The translations under genes were made by a program, and so were the position numbers. DNA of 64,000 bases. Origin: Ectobius pallidus. Taxonomy: Eukaryota > Arthropoda > Insecta > Blattodea > Ectobiidae. The notes under the pieces were generated by a model. That model searched no databases and had not been told where the DNA came from. It saw only the letters and a program-made list of their open reading frames with translations. Of the stretch, positions 11,436 through 22,619 are shown piece after piece (within the stretch, counting starts at the first letter, position 1; every line of letters begins with the position of its first letter). The stretch covers positions 146,907,265 through 146,971,264 of the forward strand of contig CAXKWD010000005.1 in assembly GCA_964059195.1 (NCBI GenBank), read 5' to 3'.

Positions 11436-11920
11436 GGTAGATACCCGCGGCTTCACATCGCTTTTACATAAACTGCTGGAATTACACAATTCTATTCTTA
11501 ATTGTATTGTTTTACGTATTACATATAAATAATTAAATGAACAAAACGAATCATATGCTGCCATATGGGCATGCAGATTAGAAGTGAAACGATTAAAATT
11601 AACCTCTGATACATGAACCTTACCCAAATCATGCATCAACAATTTTATTATGACGGTTGATATTTAAAAAACCAATTACCCGGCTTCGAGGTGCATTTCA
11701 CGATTAAAGCGCTCCGCCCGGGGAAAAAAGAACTCAAATTCGAGTTCCCTACAAAAAAACTCGCATAGTAAATTACGTCCAAATCATTCAATGTTTTCCT
11801 ATTTAGGCATGCTTTCATGGCATCCTTTAACAAATATCTGCGAATCGAAAACAAAAGGATAGCAACCGAGCAAGGCCACCATCAATTAATTTCACATATC
11901 CATTCATGACCTACATACCT
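11436..11920 (+). repeat. CCCGCGG-headed dispersed repeat, copy 2
   Basis: Head GATACCCGCGGCTTCACATC at about 11440. The body aligns with copy 1 (10013-11041) through GCTGCCATATGGGCATGCAG, CCGGCTTCGAGGTGCATTTC and CCAAATCATTCAATG. The segment GCAACCGAGCAAGGCCACC at 11868-11886 is found in reverse at 63948-63966. The copy seems truncated where the next related element begins. Small frames on the opposite strand (11403-11642, 11648-11854) are not genes. Confidence 0.65.
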
Positions 11921-11923
11921 ACT

Positions 11924-12582
11924 AGCTTAAAAGACCCGGCGTCGCTCGGGTTTTGTATTTTTTACATTCAAAATTAACTTATGAAGGACTTTCGATTTTC
12001 AAACTCTAGGTTCTTAAATAGGTATGTTGAATTTGAATTGAGGAAGAACTCATACTGAAACTATTTCCTGAGAAAACGCTTGATATAGCTTTATAGAGGA
12101 TGTAGAATTTTGCACCCCATTGCTTGTACATACCGAGCCTGGTAGGGGTTCAAATAAGAAGAAACTGAATTTCTGGTAACAATAAGTCTTTACAGAATAT
12201 TTTATTTCACACTCTCATGTTACCATACAACCGCTTATCTAATTTGTCAAAGTCCCGTATCATTTTTTCCGAAGATAACTGTGAACACTGCCAACAATAC
12301 ACTGTTATCTTTACAACTATACATGGAATGTGATTTGGACTTGATATTTCTGTGTAAAAAGGTATTAAGTATCCTTAAAAACATTTGATTTTTTCATTTA
12401 AAATCAACATTTTTCAAAATCCTTTCTTAGGGTGTACTTACAATATAACATGAAGGTACTGTCAAAATTCCAAATATCTACCTATTATAGTTTAAGCTGT
12501 ACGTTGATTCTCTGACAGTCATTAAGTCAAGTCATTCATTCATTCAGTCAGTCAGTCAGGACATATACCTATCTAGGATGTT
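11924..12582 (+). repeat. Related repeat with GACCCGGCGTCGCTCGGG head and CAGT tail
   Basis: Opens with ACTAGCTTAAAAGACCCGGC followed by GTCGCTCGGG and ends with CATTCATTCATTCAGTCAGTCAGTCAG-type tetranucleotides near 12535-12560 and ATACCTATCTAGG. The head-and-tail architecture parallels the other CCCGCGG-type copies, but the body is different, so it is a separate subfamily. No reading frame is supported. Confidence 0.5.
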
Positions 12583-13103
12583 TTTATTATATTAAATGAT
12601 TTGTGGTGATGACGCAATAATCATGACAGGTGGCTGTTTTGATTTTATTGTCACTGGTTTGGGTAATCCTATAATCTCTGAGGTTGTATGTATATGTGGG
12701 GAGTAGAAATGAAGTCCTATCATGCGGTCAAAAGTTAAACATACATATATATATGTTTAATTTTATGGGGAACCGTAACTAACCAAGGATTACAAATAAT
12801 TTGATTACGAGCCTCTACACTTTGGTTTTTAACAAAATTGCGGTATAATACCAACATGTTGGCTTTATGAGTATAAAGGGGGTTGAACTGAGGTAATTTG
12901 ATGCAGATGAAATCCATCAAGCTCAGCAAGAGATTGTGTTTAAACTTTGCAGATAATTCTGGAAGGTTGCCGAAGTTATAAGTATATGGTTATTAATGAC
13001 ATATTATGTCATTATACTCATAATTACATCCAGACAATCGATCCCTTAGAAAAGTTTGTTGAGATTCATTTTTTTTCACTGTATCAAAAACGTTATCTAG
13101 GCG
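12583..13103. other. No gene seen
   Basis: AT-rich DNA. The minus-strand frame at 12735-12929 has no recognisable similarity. Confidence 0.35.
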
Positions 13104-13596
13104 TCTTTTGTCCAGAAATCTATAAATTAAATTTTATGACAATAATTATCCTGCCAGTTATATTAAACGGATGTGAGACGGTCCCTTAATGTTCGGGGAA
13201 AACATAATCTGAGTATTCGAAAACAGCGTGCTTAAGAAAATATTAGGACCTAGGATAAAAGAAAACGGGGACGAGAGAAAACTGGATAACGACGAGCTTC
13301 ATAACCTGTACTCGTCACCGGATATAGTAAGAGTAATTAAATAACGGAGGATGAAATGGGCTGGACATGTTGTGATCATGGGGAGAAAAAAATATTTAAA
13401 ATATATTGACTGGGAGACCCGGAGGGAAAAGACCACTTGGAAGACATGGATTTAGGAGGGAGGATAATTCCAAATAGAATAGGGTTGAATGGCGGGGTCA
13501 TGTAAGCGCGCCAATGAACCTTCGCCATAAAATAGATCATATTCCTTTAGCTTGCTTAGGAATTATTATCTATGGCCATTGGGTGAGTAAGTAAGT
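13104..13596 (+). pseudogene. Decayed (TAAG)-tailed LINE, 3' end
   Basis: The frame ending at 13186 contains IIILPVILNGCETV, the conserved 'KTIILPVxLYGCETW' block near the end of insect LINE reverse-transcriptase ORFs. Downstream, frameshifted but aligned with the 28228 and 37429 copies, come the segments for LHNLYSSPDI, RMKWAGHV, the GRPEGKRP region and the AMNLRxP end. The 3' UTR (CCTTTAGCTTGCTTAGGAAT) leads to GAGTAAGTAAGT. Multiple stops and frameshifts make it non-functional. It is the longest of the five copies of this LINE in the window. Confidence 0.85.
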
Positions 13597-14040
13597 TTAT
13601 TATTAAGTTTTATGTACTCATGTGCACGAAGTGGTTATAACTCATTAGCGTGTAAGTATTTCTGGCTATTTGCTGAATCGGGGGTGAAGTGGGAGTTGAA
13701 GAATGGGAAGGTCGTTGCAAAGAAGTTGTTTGGGGGTGTTTTACAAGAGGAAGCAAGCTTGTAGTGGCGACAATTTCCGATGTGGTTCTGTGAGATCAAG
13801 AGCTTGTTATGAGTGGAGACGAATGAGTTGCTGACGGCAGACCAAACAGAAAACACATCTAACAAGCCAACTATCGAGCTTCTCTGACTTCATTCTAGAT
13901 ATGTTTTGTTGTTCAGTAGACAGAAGAGACATAGCAAAAACACTTGTTTGTAGTACTGATGGCAATTCCTAAACTTTTTATATAAGCGCTACACAAATTT
14001 CAACAATCTCCACTATTTTGTTATTATTTTTGCTATTTAC
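13597..14040. other. No gene seen
   Basis: The minus-strand frame at 13635-13865 has no recognisable similarity. No splice signals were confirmed around it. Confidence 0.35.
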
Positions 14041-14048
14041 ATTATTAT

Positions 14049-14769
14049 TAGGGCAAGGCATTTAATGACCATAAAATAGTGAAAAAATGATGAATAAAAC
14101 TACATTTATGATTTAAAAATAGTGCAAAAATGACACGTTTTCAAAAAATGACCAATAAATTTACCATCATTACTTATTACTTTTTTTTCAAGTAATGAAT
14201 TGTTAAAAGCAATTTAATGGATGACAGTGCGTTATGTATGAATTTACAATATCAACCACACTTATTTTGTTACTAAAGAAGTAAGTAAATTTATACTACT
14301 CAGACACTCTTAGCGAAAAAAAAATAATTCTTTCTGAACTGACACGCCCATCAAATCCCCCCTATCAAATAAGTGGGATTTTAAAAGAAAGGAAAAAAGA
14401 ATTTTTTATTTCTACAATTCAAGATGCTGTGGTATTTATAATAAACCAGAATTTAGATGAACTATGAACATTTTGCGAAGATTCTGAAATAAAAAAAAGA
14501 TTGTCTCTTGTCTGAAAGTAACGATTTGTACATGGAAATCTCTTCTGTATTTCCTCTGAAAAATGACCTAAAAGGCGAAAACGACCTAAAAATTTACCAT
14601 AAATTACCTACCTCTTGAAAAATGACGAAAAATTCAAAATAAAGCAAAAATGCACAAACAAATTGTCCTTATTTAATCAATTATTTCATTATACACATTT
14701 ATATTATATTCGAGCTATCTTTTAACCTTCATATAAAAAAGATGCAAAATCATCAAATGCCTTGCTTTA
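14049..14769. mobile_element. hAT-like non-autonomous element (721 bp) with 8-bp TSD
   Basis: Left end TAGGGCAAGGCATTTAATGA; the right end read in reverse is TAAAGCAAGGCATTTGATGA (17 of 20 alike). The flanks are identical octamers ATTATTAT (14041-14048, 14770-14777), although that octamer is low-complexity. The ends are crowded with AAAATGAC/AAAATGACC repeats, the complement of the GGTCATTTT repeats in the elements at 49765, 53337 and 62195. No transposase is present. Confidence 0.72.
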
Positions 14770-15149
14770 ATTATTATTAAACCTGTGCGAAGCTTTCTCA
14801 CTTCGTCTCCAGAAATTAGCAATGATGTACAGTGAACAATCCGTCAGGAAATACATAACACTTGCACATAATTACGTAAGGAGTGTTTAAAGTGAAAAAT
14901 ATTCACATTAAAGTTTAAAGTAATATTACATGAGGTTGCGATAAAAGTTGGCGACAACTACAGAGAGATTAACATATTTTAGGCTTATTCTTTTCAAATT
15001 TGGTATTAAAAATTTAAACAAAACAAAAAGTTACATTTAAATGATCCTACTTCGTTTTATTTCGACCCTTTGCGGATTTGATTAACAAAATCCCGATATC
15101 GAAACGATACATCCCGTGCGACTAAAAATATTAAGTTTTAATCTAACAT

Positions 15150-15290
15150 TTTGCATTCATGAACCACAGATTGTCTGTGTTGGACATTACATGATAATAT
15201 TATAGGAGAAAAATTCCTCCGACAGTGGGACTTGAAACCAGGACCTTTGGCTATCCGTGCCAATGCTCTACCAACTGAGCTAAGCCAGAG
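15150..15290 (-). repeat. tRNA-derived SINE, family C, with a nearly foldable tRNA head
   Basis: On the minus strand 15289-15218 reads as a tRNA-like cloverleaf. The acceptor arm TCTGGCT/TGTCGGA pairs at 6 of 7 positions, the D arm is GCTC-AGTTGGTA-GAGC, the anticodon arm is TTGGC-ACGGATA-GCCAA, and a B box reads GGTTTCAAGTCC. Position 33 is C instead of U and the T stem is broken, so it is not a working tRNA gene. The following body (ATGTAATGTCCAACA...CTGTGGTTCATGAA) recurs at 23424-23466, which supports a SINE. Confidence 0.75.
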
Positions 15291-15395
15291 TTCACTTTAC
15301 AGCGCCAGATGGAACCTCTCTCCTATAACTGATTGCCCTTAATGGTCTACCTCACTGACAGACAAGTTATGGCATATGCAGTACTGTGAGGCACA

Positions 15396-15664
15396 CTAAT
15401 TAGTGATTTTTGTGACCTCCCCCCCCCATATCATCTGGTCGTCATTGTCACCTTCATCGCCTTGTTCGGAATAAGTTTGTGTACGACGTCTGTCTCGTCC
15501 TATATGTTCGAGTTTTCTCGGAGGTGGCCCAAGCATTCGGCTGAGAACTCCTCCATGTGTTTGACTGGTAAAAAGTAACTCTATGTGATCCAAAGGCGAC
15601 TGGTCTCGGTCCTGTAAGATAAATTCGGTGGTATAAACAATCCCTTCAATGGAAGAGGTAAAAA
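15396..15664 (-). CDS. Weak candidate exon, unrecognised protein
   Basis: The minus-strand frame runs from about 15664 to a TAG at 15396-15398. It is preceded by a convincing acceptor (ATTTTTTATTTCCCTCAG) that would enter the frame in phase 1. The roughly 89-residue product is hydrophilic and charged, unlike the Phe/Leu-rich chance frames elsewhere. It holds an acidic tail (SEQGDEGDNDDQ) after an arginine-rich RDRRRTQTY and a GPPPRKLEH segment. A donor-like GAAG|GTGAC within the acidic part would offer an alternative end. I know no matching family. Other frames of 100 codons occur here by chance, so this may still be noise. Confidence 0.25.
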
Positions 15665-15709
15665 CTGAGGGAAATAAAAAATGGATGGTTGTTATATCTT
15701 TCATTCACA

Positions 15710-16980
15710 AACCTCATGGAAAACTTTAGGCTTATGTTACTCCATGTATCTTATAAGAATACTGGCATGAACTAGGTCCATACCAATTCTCTATTGCAAT
15801 TAAATTTTAAATACAGAGTTCCTATTTTACTTCAATGAATTTTGATAATTCGCAAAGTCACTCACCTAAATTAGTTTGTGCCAATTGATAAAGGTACTTA
15901 AATTAAAATACATGCCAGCGTTTTTTTACGGATCTGTTTTTATCAAGATGAACTGATTTGCATTGATTTGGTAGAGTACGTAGGTTTCCTTTTCTAGATA
16001 AAGCACCCAGCACTAATGAGTTGGAGTCTTTTGTGACTTTAAATACAAACCGAACTACTTGGCATTCAATCAGTGTTCCATTGTCTCAACCAGAGAATGG
16101 GGTGTGTTGGAATCAGTCGATAGCTGGTGCGGTAGCGGTGTTGAACTATCCGGAGGGAGTAGCTACTTTCGCAAGGGCTCTAAATTGAAAGAAGTAACTG
16201 AATGAAAATGTAACACACACATATTGTACATATTGCTAAATGCAAGATTTTTAATCTAAGTTTTTTCCTTACCGAGATTTTTAAAATACATAAAATATAC
16301 TTTATTTTTAAGTGTACTTAGCTGTAATACAATCTGTCATCCAATGCGGTATCACTAGCTTGAGAGGAAGTGTCACTTCTGTATTGACTCATTTGAAATA
16401 AATATAGAAAAAAATAGTTTATTTATAAAACCTATAGACTATACAACATAACTCTTATTTCTTGAATTTAATGTTATGATAATAGAACAGACTTATTAGC
16501 TTTCATTCCTAAAACATTTTCACAAATGCCGAAGCGTACACGTATCTGATCCATGCAATACAAAATGAAATAAATCAGGTAAACTGATATGATTTTGATT
16601 AATCAGTGATAATTGCAATTATGATATGCAGGAAATAAATTCTTCCTGTAATCGATCTCCGAGTTAGCTCCATATCGATTCATTAAACAGGGCTTGCCGA
16701 ACAACAAAGGTCTAAAGTTTGATGCTTAACCTTAATTCATATTCGCATACACTGATATAAGAAATTCTTAAAATATGTCAACATTTCACAAAATGCACTG
16801 GCAGGGAACTCCGCTTAACGTACGTAGGCCTAGTAATATACCTTCTGTATATAACAATATTCGTTTCAACTTGAACAACGAAATAAACAAACATCTGACT
16901 GCATTGGAGTCAAAGCCCTCATGATTAGCAAAGCGACTTTGTAGTATAGTGATGATTTCCCAAATTAAAAAGCACCTGAC
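15710..16980. other. No gene seen
   Basis: AT-rich DNA. About 40 bases at 16644-16684 (TGTAATCGATCTCCGAG, then GCTCCATATCGATT) recur with few changes at 62820-62856, so a small dispersed repeat is present. One TAGGCCTA lies at 16825. Confidence 0.45.
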
Positions 16981-16989
16981 CTTTAATTA

Positions 16990-17190
16990 GTCGTTACTCC
17001 GGTAACGGTCAACCGATTTGGTCCAAAATAAATAAGGCATCTTGCCATGGACGTTATAAATGCGTAAACTAAGTTTCATGAAAATCCGATAAAGTATATT
17101 TGAGTTATCGCGCTTACAGGCACACGGACGGACAGACAGACGGACATATATTTTCCCGTCCCCCCATACAATCTCATAAGGTACCATACT
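16990..17190 (+). repeat. Dispersed repeat RF2, copy 1
   Basis: The reverse complement occurs at 45288-45440. Shared blocks are TTTGGTCCAAAAT, CATGGxCGTTATAAATG, ATGAAAATCCGATAAA and GAGTTATCGCGCTTACAGGC followed by ACACGGAC and GACAGACAGAC. The GACA-rich tail followed by ATATAT resembles the tails of other end-conserved repeats here. It is non-coding. Confidence 0.8.
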
Positions 17191-17238
17191 GACACTTAAT
17201 AAAACTTCTCTTTTAATAGAAGCTAAATAATTCCATAA

Positions 17239-17515
17239 TTAAGGGGTCTATTAGAAAACGCGGCAATCTCAATTTTGATAAAATATAGAGTTGCTAACTT
17301 CTAATGAAAGTTTAATGCATTTTCTATTACATATAGGCCTGTAGTGTAAGTTATATGTTGTAAATCTGGGTTTCTCCCTTATGTGGGAAGTCGGATTTAC
17401 AACACATACTGGCTACTAAATATGTACAGGAAATGCCTTAAACTTTCATTAGAAATTAGTATCTCTATCTTTTTTTCATAATGGAGATTGCGGGGTTTGC
17501 TGATAGACCCCTCAA
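17239..17515. mobile_element. Foldback (nearly fully palindromic) MITE, 277 bp
   Basis: Left end TTAAGGGGTCTATTAG; right end in reverse TTGAGGGGTCTATCAG. The inverted match continues through GCAATCTC and, about 80 bases in, TTCTAATGAAAGTTTAA with its partner. The centre is a second hairpin: GTTGTAAATC / GATTTACAAC and TTCTCCC / GGGAA around CTTATGT. The TTAA / TCAA at the edges could be a decayed TTAA target site as in piggyBac, but this is not certain. Confidence 0.85.
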
Positions 17516-18894
17516 TTAGATCACATCCAGAATTAAAAAAATATGAACAGAAAAAAATTAGCGACTGTGTCGATTGATTTCTTTGATTGATTAAGCAAAT
17601 GTATGAGATTAGGATGAGGAATAATTTTTGTAAGAAACTGTGAATGAAATTAAATTATTATAATTATATGTAGGCATGTTATATATATTGTTTTTAATTA
17701 ATGAAAGTTCTAAATTTTAAAAGGACGTTGATTTATTTTACGATTCTTTCCTTTCTTTCTGTTCGAGTTGGGGAAATAATCTCTATACGTGCTGTTACCG
17801 TTCTTCTCTTTGTAGGCTTAATTGGCTTACATTATTTTCCTTTAAGGATAATTTTTTTTAATCCCCCTTGAATTCATTCAGGCCGCAATTATACTAATGA
17901 CATTAAATCTTTTTTAATTCTGTTTTACAGTTGGCGTAAGTATATAAAATAAAAGAGAGCAGAAAGAAATCTTGTGAGGTAAATGAATGAAGTTCACTTT
18001 GAACGAACCAAGACCTCTTTTCTTTTCTTCTCGTCTTCTTTTTCACAAGATTGTGCCGTATTATTCAATGTTTGTTTCCTTTACGTTTTTCTTCTCTCCC
18101 ATAAAGCAGGAACATGAATGAGGTTTTCCAAGACGCTGAACTTGCTCTGAATGTTCTTCTTACGAAATTAAGAAGTAGGGATAGAGGTGAAAGAAATTTA
18201 AGGGGATGGTTTAATAAAACGAGTAGAAATAAATGCCTGGAGAGATTTGAATTATGGAATCGTAGGTAATAGAGGGAATACAATTGGAAAGATTTTTTTC
18301 TATGATATAGAGATAGGAACTTAGAACAGGTGAACAATAACTAGCTTTGTAATAGGTAAACGGAAATGGAAATAAGTTCGTGTAACTAGGTCATTACTTC
18401 TAAAAGAGGTTTGGATTCTGATCTGAATTACATTCCTTGGAAAAGAAAAGAGTGGAACATTCTAGCACACAAAAAAAAAGGAATTATTCGATATTCGTAT
18501 ATGAGGTCTCATTTTGGTATAGAGACAAATTAACTACCCAATGAAATATAATATTTAAATATTTCTTGAATCCAATGCCCATGCTATTGTTTCTATGGGC
18601 ACGTTTACACATTACAATACAATACAATATCCACTTAAGATGGGGTTTTCGATTCTTACGAGTATATTACCTGGACAAATAAAAATATATATACACATAC
18701 TGCATCTCGTTTTATGAAATATGGAGAAAATTGAAATGTACGCGCAAATAGTCTTATAACGGTGTTGCGAACTATGCCACTCCATTTAGGCAATTTGAAT
18801 TTGTGCAGTTCAAAGGAAAGTTCAAAGTTGTCTTATGTTTACGTAAAACAGTTCTGCGTCAAATGTTCAACGTTTATTCATGTGTTCCTGGATG
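17516..18894. other. No gene seen
   Basis: AT-rich DNA. The minus-strand frame at 18065-18337 has no similarity I can name. A short ATACA repeat (ACAATACAATACAATA) lies at 18614-18630. Confidence 0.4.
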
Positions 18895-18924
18895 TAAAGT
18901 TTCCACATTGATGCATAAAAAGGA

Positions 18925-19022
18925 GTTTGTGGCCACCACGATCGCCAGACCTCACGCCTTTAAATTTTAATCCCTAAGGATATGTAAAGAAACTATTGTG
19001 CACGGTGTTCATGTCAATCTAG
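18925..19022 (+). pseudogene. Tc1/mariner-type transposase fragment
   Basis: From 18930 the frame reads WPPRSPDLTPLNFNP, stop, then GYVKKLLCTVFMSI, stop. The block 'WPPRSPDLTPLDFFLWGYxK' is the region around the last catalytic acidic residue of Tc1/mariner-like transposases (the D of SPDL). Upstream sequence cannot be aligned by eye, so only about 30 codons survive. The in-frame stop shows it is dead. Confidence 0.65.
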
Positions 19023-19030
19023 TTTGGCAT

Positions 19031-21099
19031 TTTAATTTGTGAATAATATAAAGTATTCATTGTGTTACATTTCTTGTTCTTTGTCGTGTTTGACAACAAT
19101 ATTTTATTATGTCGATTTTTATTGTATGCAGGGAAAAAAATGAAACCACATCGAACTACGTTATTTAGAGGATTAACATTGGGTCCAGAATAATTTAAAA
19201 TTCAATTTTAAATATAGGGTTTAATATAATATGAAAACAGTTAAAGAGCCTGAGTGGCCAGGTTTATTAAATCAAAGACGTTTGATAAAAGTCAAAGACG
19301 ATTTGTATAATATATTTAAAATTAAAAATGTTGTATGAAAGGGAAAATACAGTTAAGGGATGACAGAACTGTTGAGAGTGTCTTTCTAAGCTAATTATCC
19401 TACAAACTTGAAATTTTGCACACCTAATTGAAATGTAAACCTAAACTAAAGTTTAACATTTCATTATAATATCTCAATTTGTTTTTGAGATATTAATTAA
19501 ATAATTAATTAAATTGATTTATTGAAATATATCTCCGACACTTATTAAATATTAACCTGAATTAGTTACGTGGGATTCTTTGGTACTTGCTTTACAAATT
19601 TACTGGTGGATTTTTTAAAATTATTTCTAATTTTTGTTTTAAAAAATAATTTACCCAGAAAAATGTAAACACTTCCCTGGGTTTATAATTTACTAATTTT
19701 TTTTTCAAGAACTAAGACATTTTATCGCACAAATTATAAAGTATATTGCGAAAAAAGTTCATAGCTGTTCATTTTTGTTAGAGAAGATAGATTGTGAATG
19801 CTACAATAGGCTATAACATGCAAATTGAGAGAACACGGCAATTAAAGTTTGAATGCACTAACAGTTGGAAATGCACTGAGGTTTAAAGATTGTGTCAGCA
19901 GCACCTGTTCCATTCGTCCAAACTGCGTAAAATTTTGCACAGGTTTACTTTAGGGTAATCTTGATTTTTTGACATTAAAATTAAAACGTCACATTTTTTA
20001 CCATAATGACTATATCAACACTTCTGTCAGCATTGTGTATCATCTTAATTTAATTCATTGTTTGATAATAGTTTCAAAACTATTTCAGTTTCATTTTATT
20101 TTTAACGTTTTGTACTTTTATTAAACTTCAAGTTATATATTTTAGTTTCTTGCACATCTGTATAGATATTAATTTATTTGCGTATATAATCTTTTGTCAA
20201 ATTATCCTATATTAATGCATAAATTATTGTGGTTGCTGGTACCTTAGCAGTTAAAAATAACTTAAAATGTATTTAAAATTACTTATGATGCCATATGGGA
20301 ATAATAAGCGAACCGTTTCTACCTTCCTACTGATATCTGGAATAATTATCCGTAACATAGGCTAAGAAAATATGACATTTCCTACTTATAAAACATGAAT
20401 TAGGGAAGTGCGTTAAATTTTCAGGTAACGTGGAAGCTCGTGTATTTTTATTCATGTAACCATGGAAACAAGAAATAAGAGCTTGCAGCAGCGCGCATTG
20501 CGTAATTATGAATAATGGAGTAATGACCCTAAACGTCATACTGCCGGCACACTCCCTATTAAATTTAAATTACATCATTATATAACATAATACATCTTCT
20601 GATTACCTCAGAATCCCTGCAAAATTTTACAAGAATATAATGAAGATGATAATATCTAATTAAATTTTAAGTACCACGAAGTAATGTGACCAACGCTTTT
20701 CAATATGAAAGGCATCGTATTTTGTTTGAACGTGTTTCTATTGTCTTCAATAGGCCTTTATAGTAAATCTATTTTAAGGGGCCTGGTATAGGTTAAGGCA
20801 TTAAAATATAGATAAGTTCAATCTTTTTTCACCTGAATTACATGGTTTATGCATCATTTCAAAATTAATACAGTAAAAACGCAGTTTTCAAAACATTTTA
20901 AGATCGTGTTGTTAACAAGAAAACCAATAAGAGAGTAATTGTCAACCCTCAAAATGGCAAGACTCAATTTCTCACGCGATTTAAAACCCATGCCGGACCA
21001 TAAAGAAAACGGATAACAAAATGATTAGCCCATACTTTGTTTACTGTACCTTATTCCGTAATTTTATACGTAACTGATAAATTCAATCAGTTAACCGTT
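19031..21099. other. No gene seen; very AT-rich
   Basis: Two kilobases of AT-rich DNA with many poly-A/T and TTAAT runs (for example 19490-19560). The minus frame at 20327-20539 has no recognisable similarity. Confidence 0.45.
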
Positions 21100-21218
21100 A
21101 TTAATTTTAATAATTAATTACTAACTAATCAATAACATTAATTAACTAATAATTAGTAACTAATGAATTAATAATTAGTAATTCATTACTAATTAATAAT
21201 TAGTAATGAATTACTAAT
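21100..21218. repeat. Short palindromic AT array (TAATTAGTAAT-type)
   Basis: TTAATAATTAGTAAT and its reverse complement ATTACTAATTAATAA alternate across about 120 bases made almost wholly of A, T and sparse C/G. The array abuts the RF1 copy that begins at 21219. Confidence 0.75.
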
Positions 21219-21790
21219 TAGGTAGATTTCGAAGAAAAATCTACCTATTGCAATCGATACCATGTCATGACTTTCGAAATTTTTTTTTATATCTTTACGT
21301 TTCATGCCTCCCTAAGTCCGAAACCACCGCCCGTTAAAAAAAAAAAATGTCATATTTATATATATCTTTACACTCTAGCGACCGTAATTTTGAAGATATT
21401 TGAACCAAATTTTATTATGCTATTTCTAGCCCAAATAGTTCGGACAAGTTCGTTAATGAGCAAAATTGGCCAAAGGGGGTGGTCGGGGGAGGGGGTTGAA
21501 ATTTAAAACATTTATATCTCGGCCCCTATGAAGTATAGAAGGAAAATGTGTTTGAATAAACTAGAGTAGTCCCTATGAAGTTCACAGCGACAGCAACGAT
21601 TCGGGGGTTTTGGGGGTACGAGTGGGGGTGGTTGGTGGGGGATGGAAATTAGAAACTTTTGAAACCACGTCTTATGGGGTATCGTTGAAAAGCTCTTGAT
21701 GAGTATTCTACAAATCAATAACTGGTTTCTCGATAGCTCTCATATAAGGCGAGATTTAGCACTTTGAAATCTACGTCAACCTGTAGGCTT
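21219..21790 (+). repeat. Dispersed repeat RF1, copy 2
   Basis: Starts with the hairpin TAGGTAGATTT-CGAAGAA-AAATCTACCTA (21219-21247) and then matches the reverse complement of 1-337. Beyond the part visible in copy 1 it continues through a G-rich segment (GGGGGTTTTGGGGGTACGAG) to about 21790, where similarity cannot be tested in this window. Frames at 21267-21506 and 21512-21718 are repeat sequence. Confidence 0.8.
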
Positions 21791-22169
21791 GCCTAAAGAG
21801 ATTTTATTATATTTTATACTTGTACCGTTCTTCCATCTCTTTTTCGATAATTTATTTCAAATTTAGGACAAAGTAATGTATCCTATAGGATCCTATCTAT
21901 CTACTCTTATACAATTTAACGGCCCTAAATAGCGTGCTTGCTCGCCCGCTTCGTGAGACATCGGGTATACTCGGCGATGTTCGTCTCTCGCAGTGTAAAC
22001 TTTCATGACTACAAAATTAGGAAGGAAAACCGTTTCTTTATTATATAAGGCCTAAGTGAAATGAACACGATGAACAAATATTCTAATTTTATTTTTACTT
22101 ACAATTTTCATAGCTCTGAACCACAAACATTTTTAATAATCTACCAGTGTAATTTTCTTAAAAATCCTG

Positions 22170-22206
22170 GAGTCAATGAATAATGGCGGGCGAAGCCGGG
22201 GGCAAC
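22170..22206 (-). repeat. CCCGCGG-type repeat head, minus strand
   Basis: The reverse complement reads CAGCTGTTGCCCCCGGCTTC followed by GCCCGCCATTATTCATTG, a degenerate form of the head seen at 31209 and 10019. The body to its left is too diverged to align. Confidence 0.4.
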
Positions 22207-22524
22207 AGCTGTAAAATATTGATGGTTTTATCTTTTGAAATATCGCTGATAATAATAATTCAAACAAACCATTCCTTCCCTTGAAACATTATATAATTTC
22301 TGAAAATTACACTGAATTGATAAAATAAAATTCACATCATATTCATGTCAATAAACAGCTGAGAAACAATACGTATTATGTGTTCACAGGTTCTTTGGAA
22401 CTGCATAATCGATTCTGATATAGTTTTCCCAGGGGGCGCTTTCATGTCGTGGAATGTACTCTAAAGCAGGAATTTTAGCTGTTTCATTAATTATGAATGG
22501 CTTAGTTTATGAATGATTCGCGTG

Positions 22525-22618
22525 CAAGTGTTAATAAATATAATTCTTTAATAATTATTATACTCTTAATTTTTAATTTTTAAAAGAATTATCGTGGCGA
22601 AGCCACGGGCACCTCCTA
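22525..22618 (-). repeat. CCCGCGG-headed repeat, 5' fragment
   Basis: In reverse this reads TACTAGGAGGTGCCCGTGGC, then TTCGCCACGATAATTC and a long AAAAATTAAAAATTAAGAG run. It aligns base for base with 31203-31270, including the TACTAG start. Similarity fades after about 90 bases. Confidence 0.75.
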
Positions 22619-22619
22619 G

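Noticed and set aside
15218..15289. A functional tRNA gene (minus strand)
   Set aside because: The T stem does not pair, position 33 is C, the anticodon would be GGA without a tRNA-Ser long arm, and the adjacent body recurs elsewhere as a SINE.
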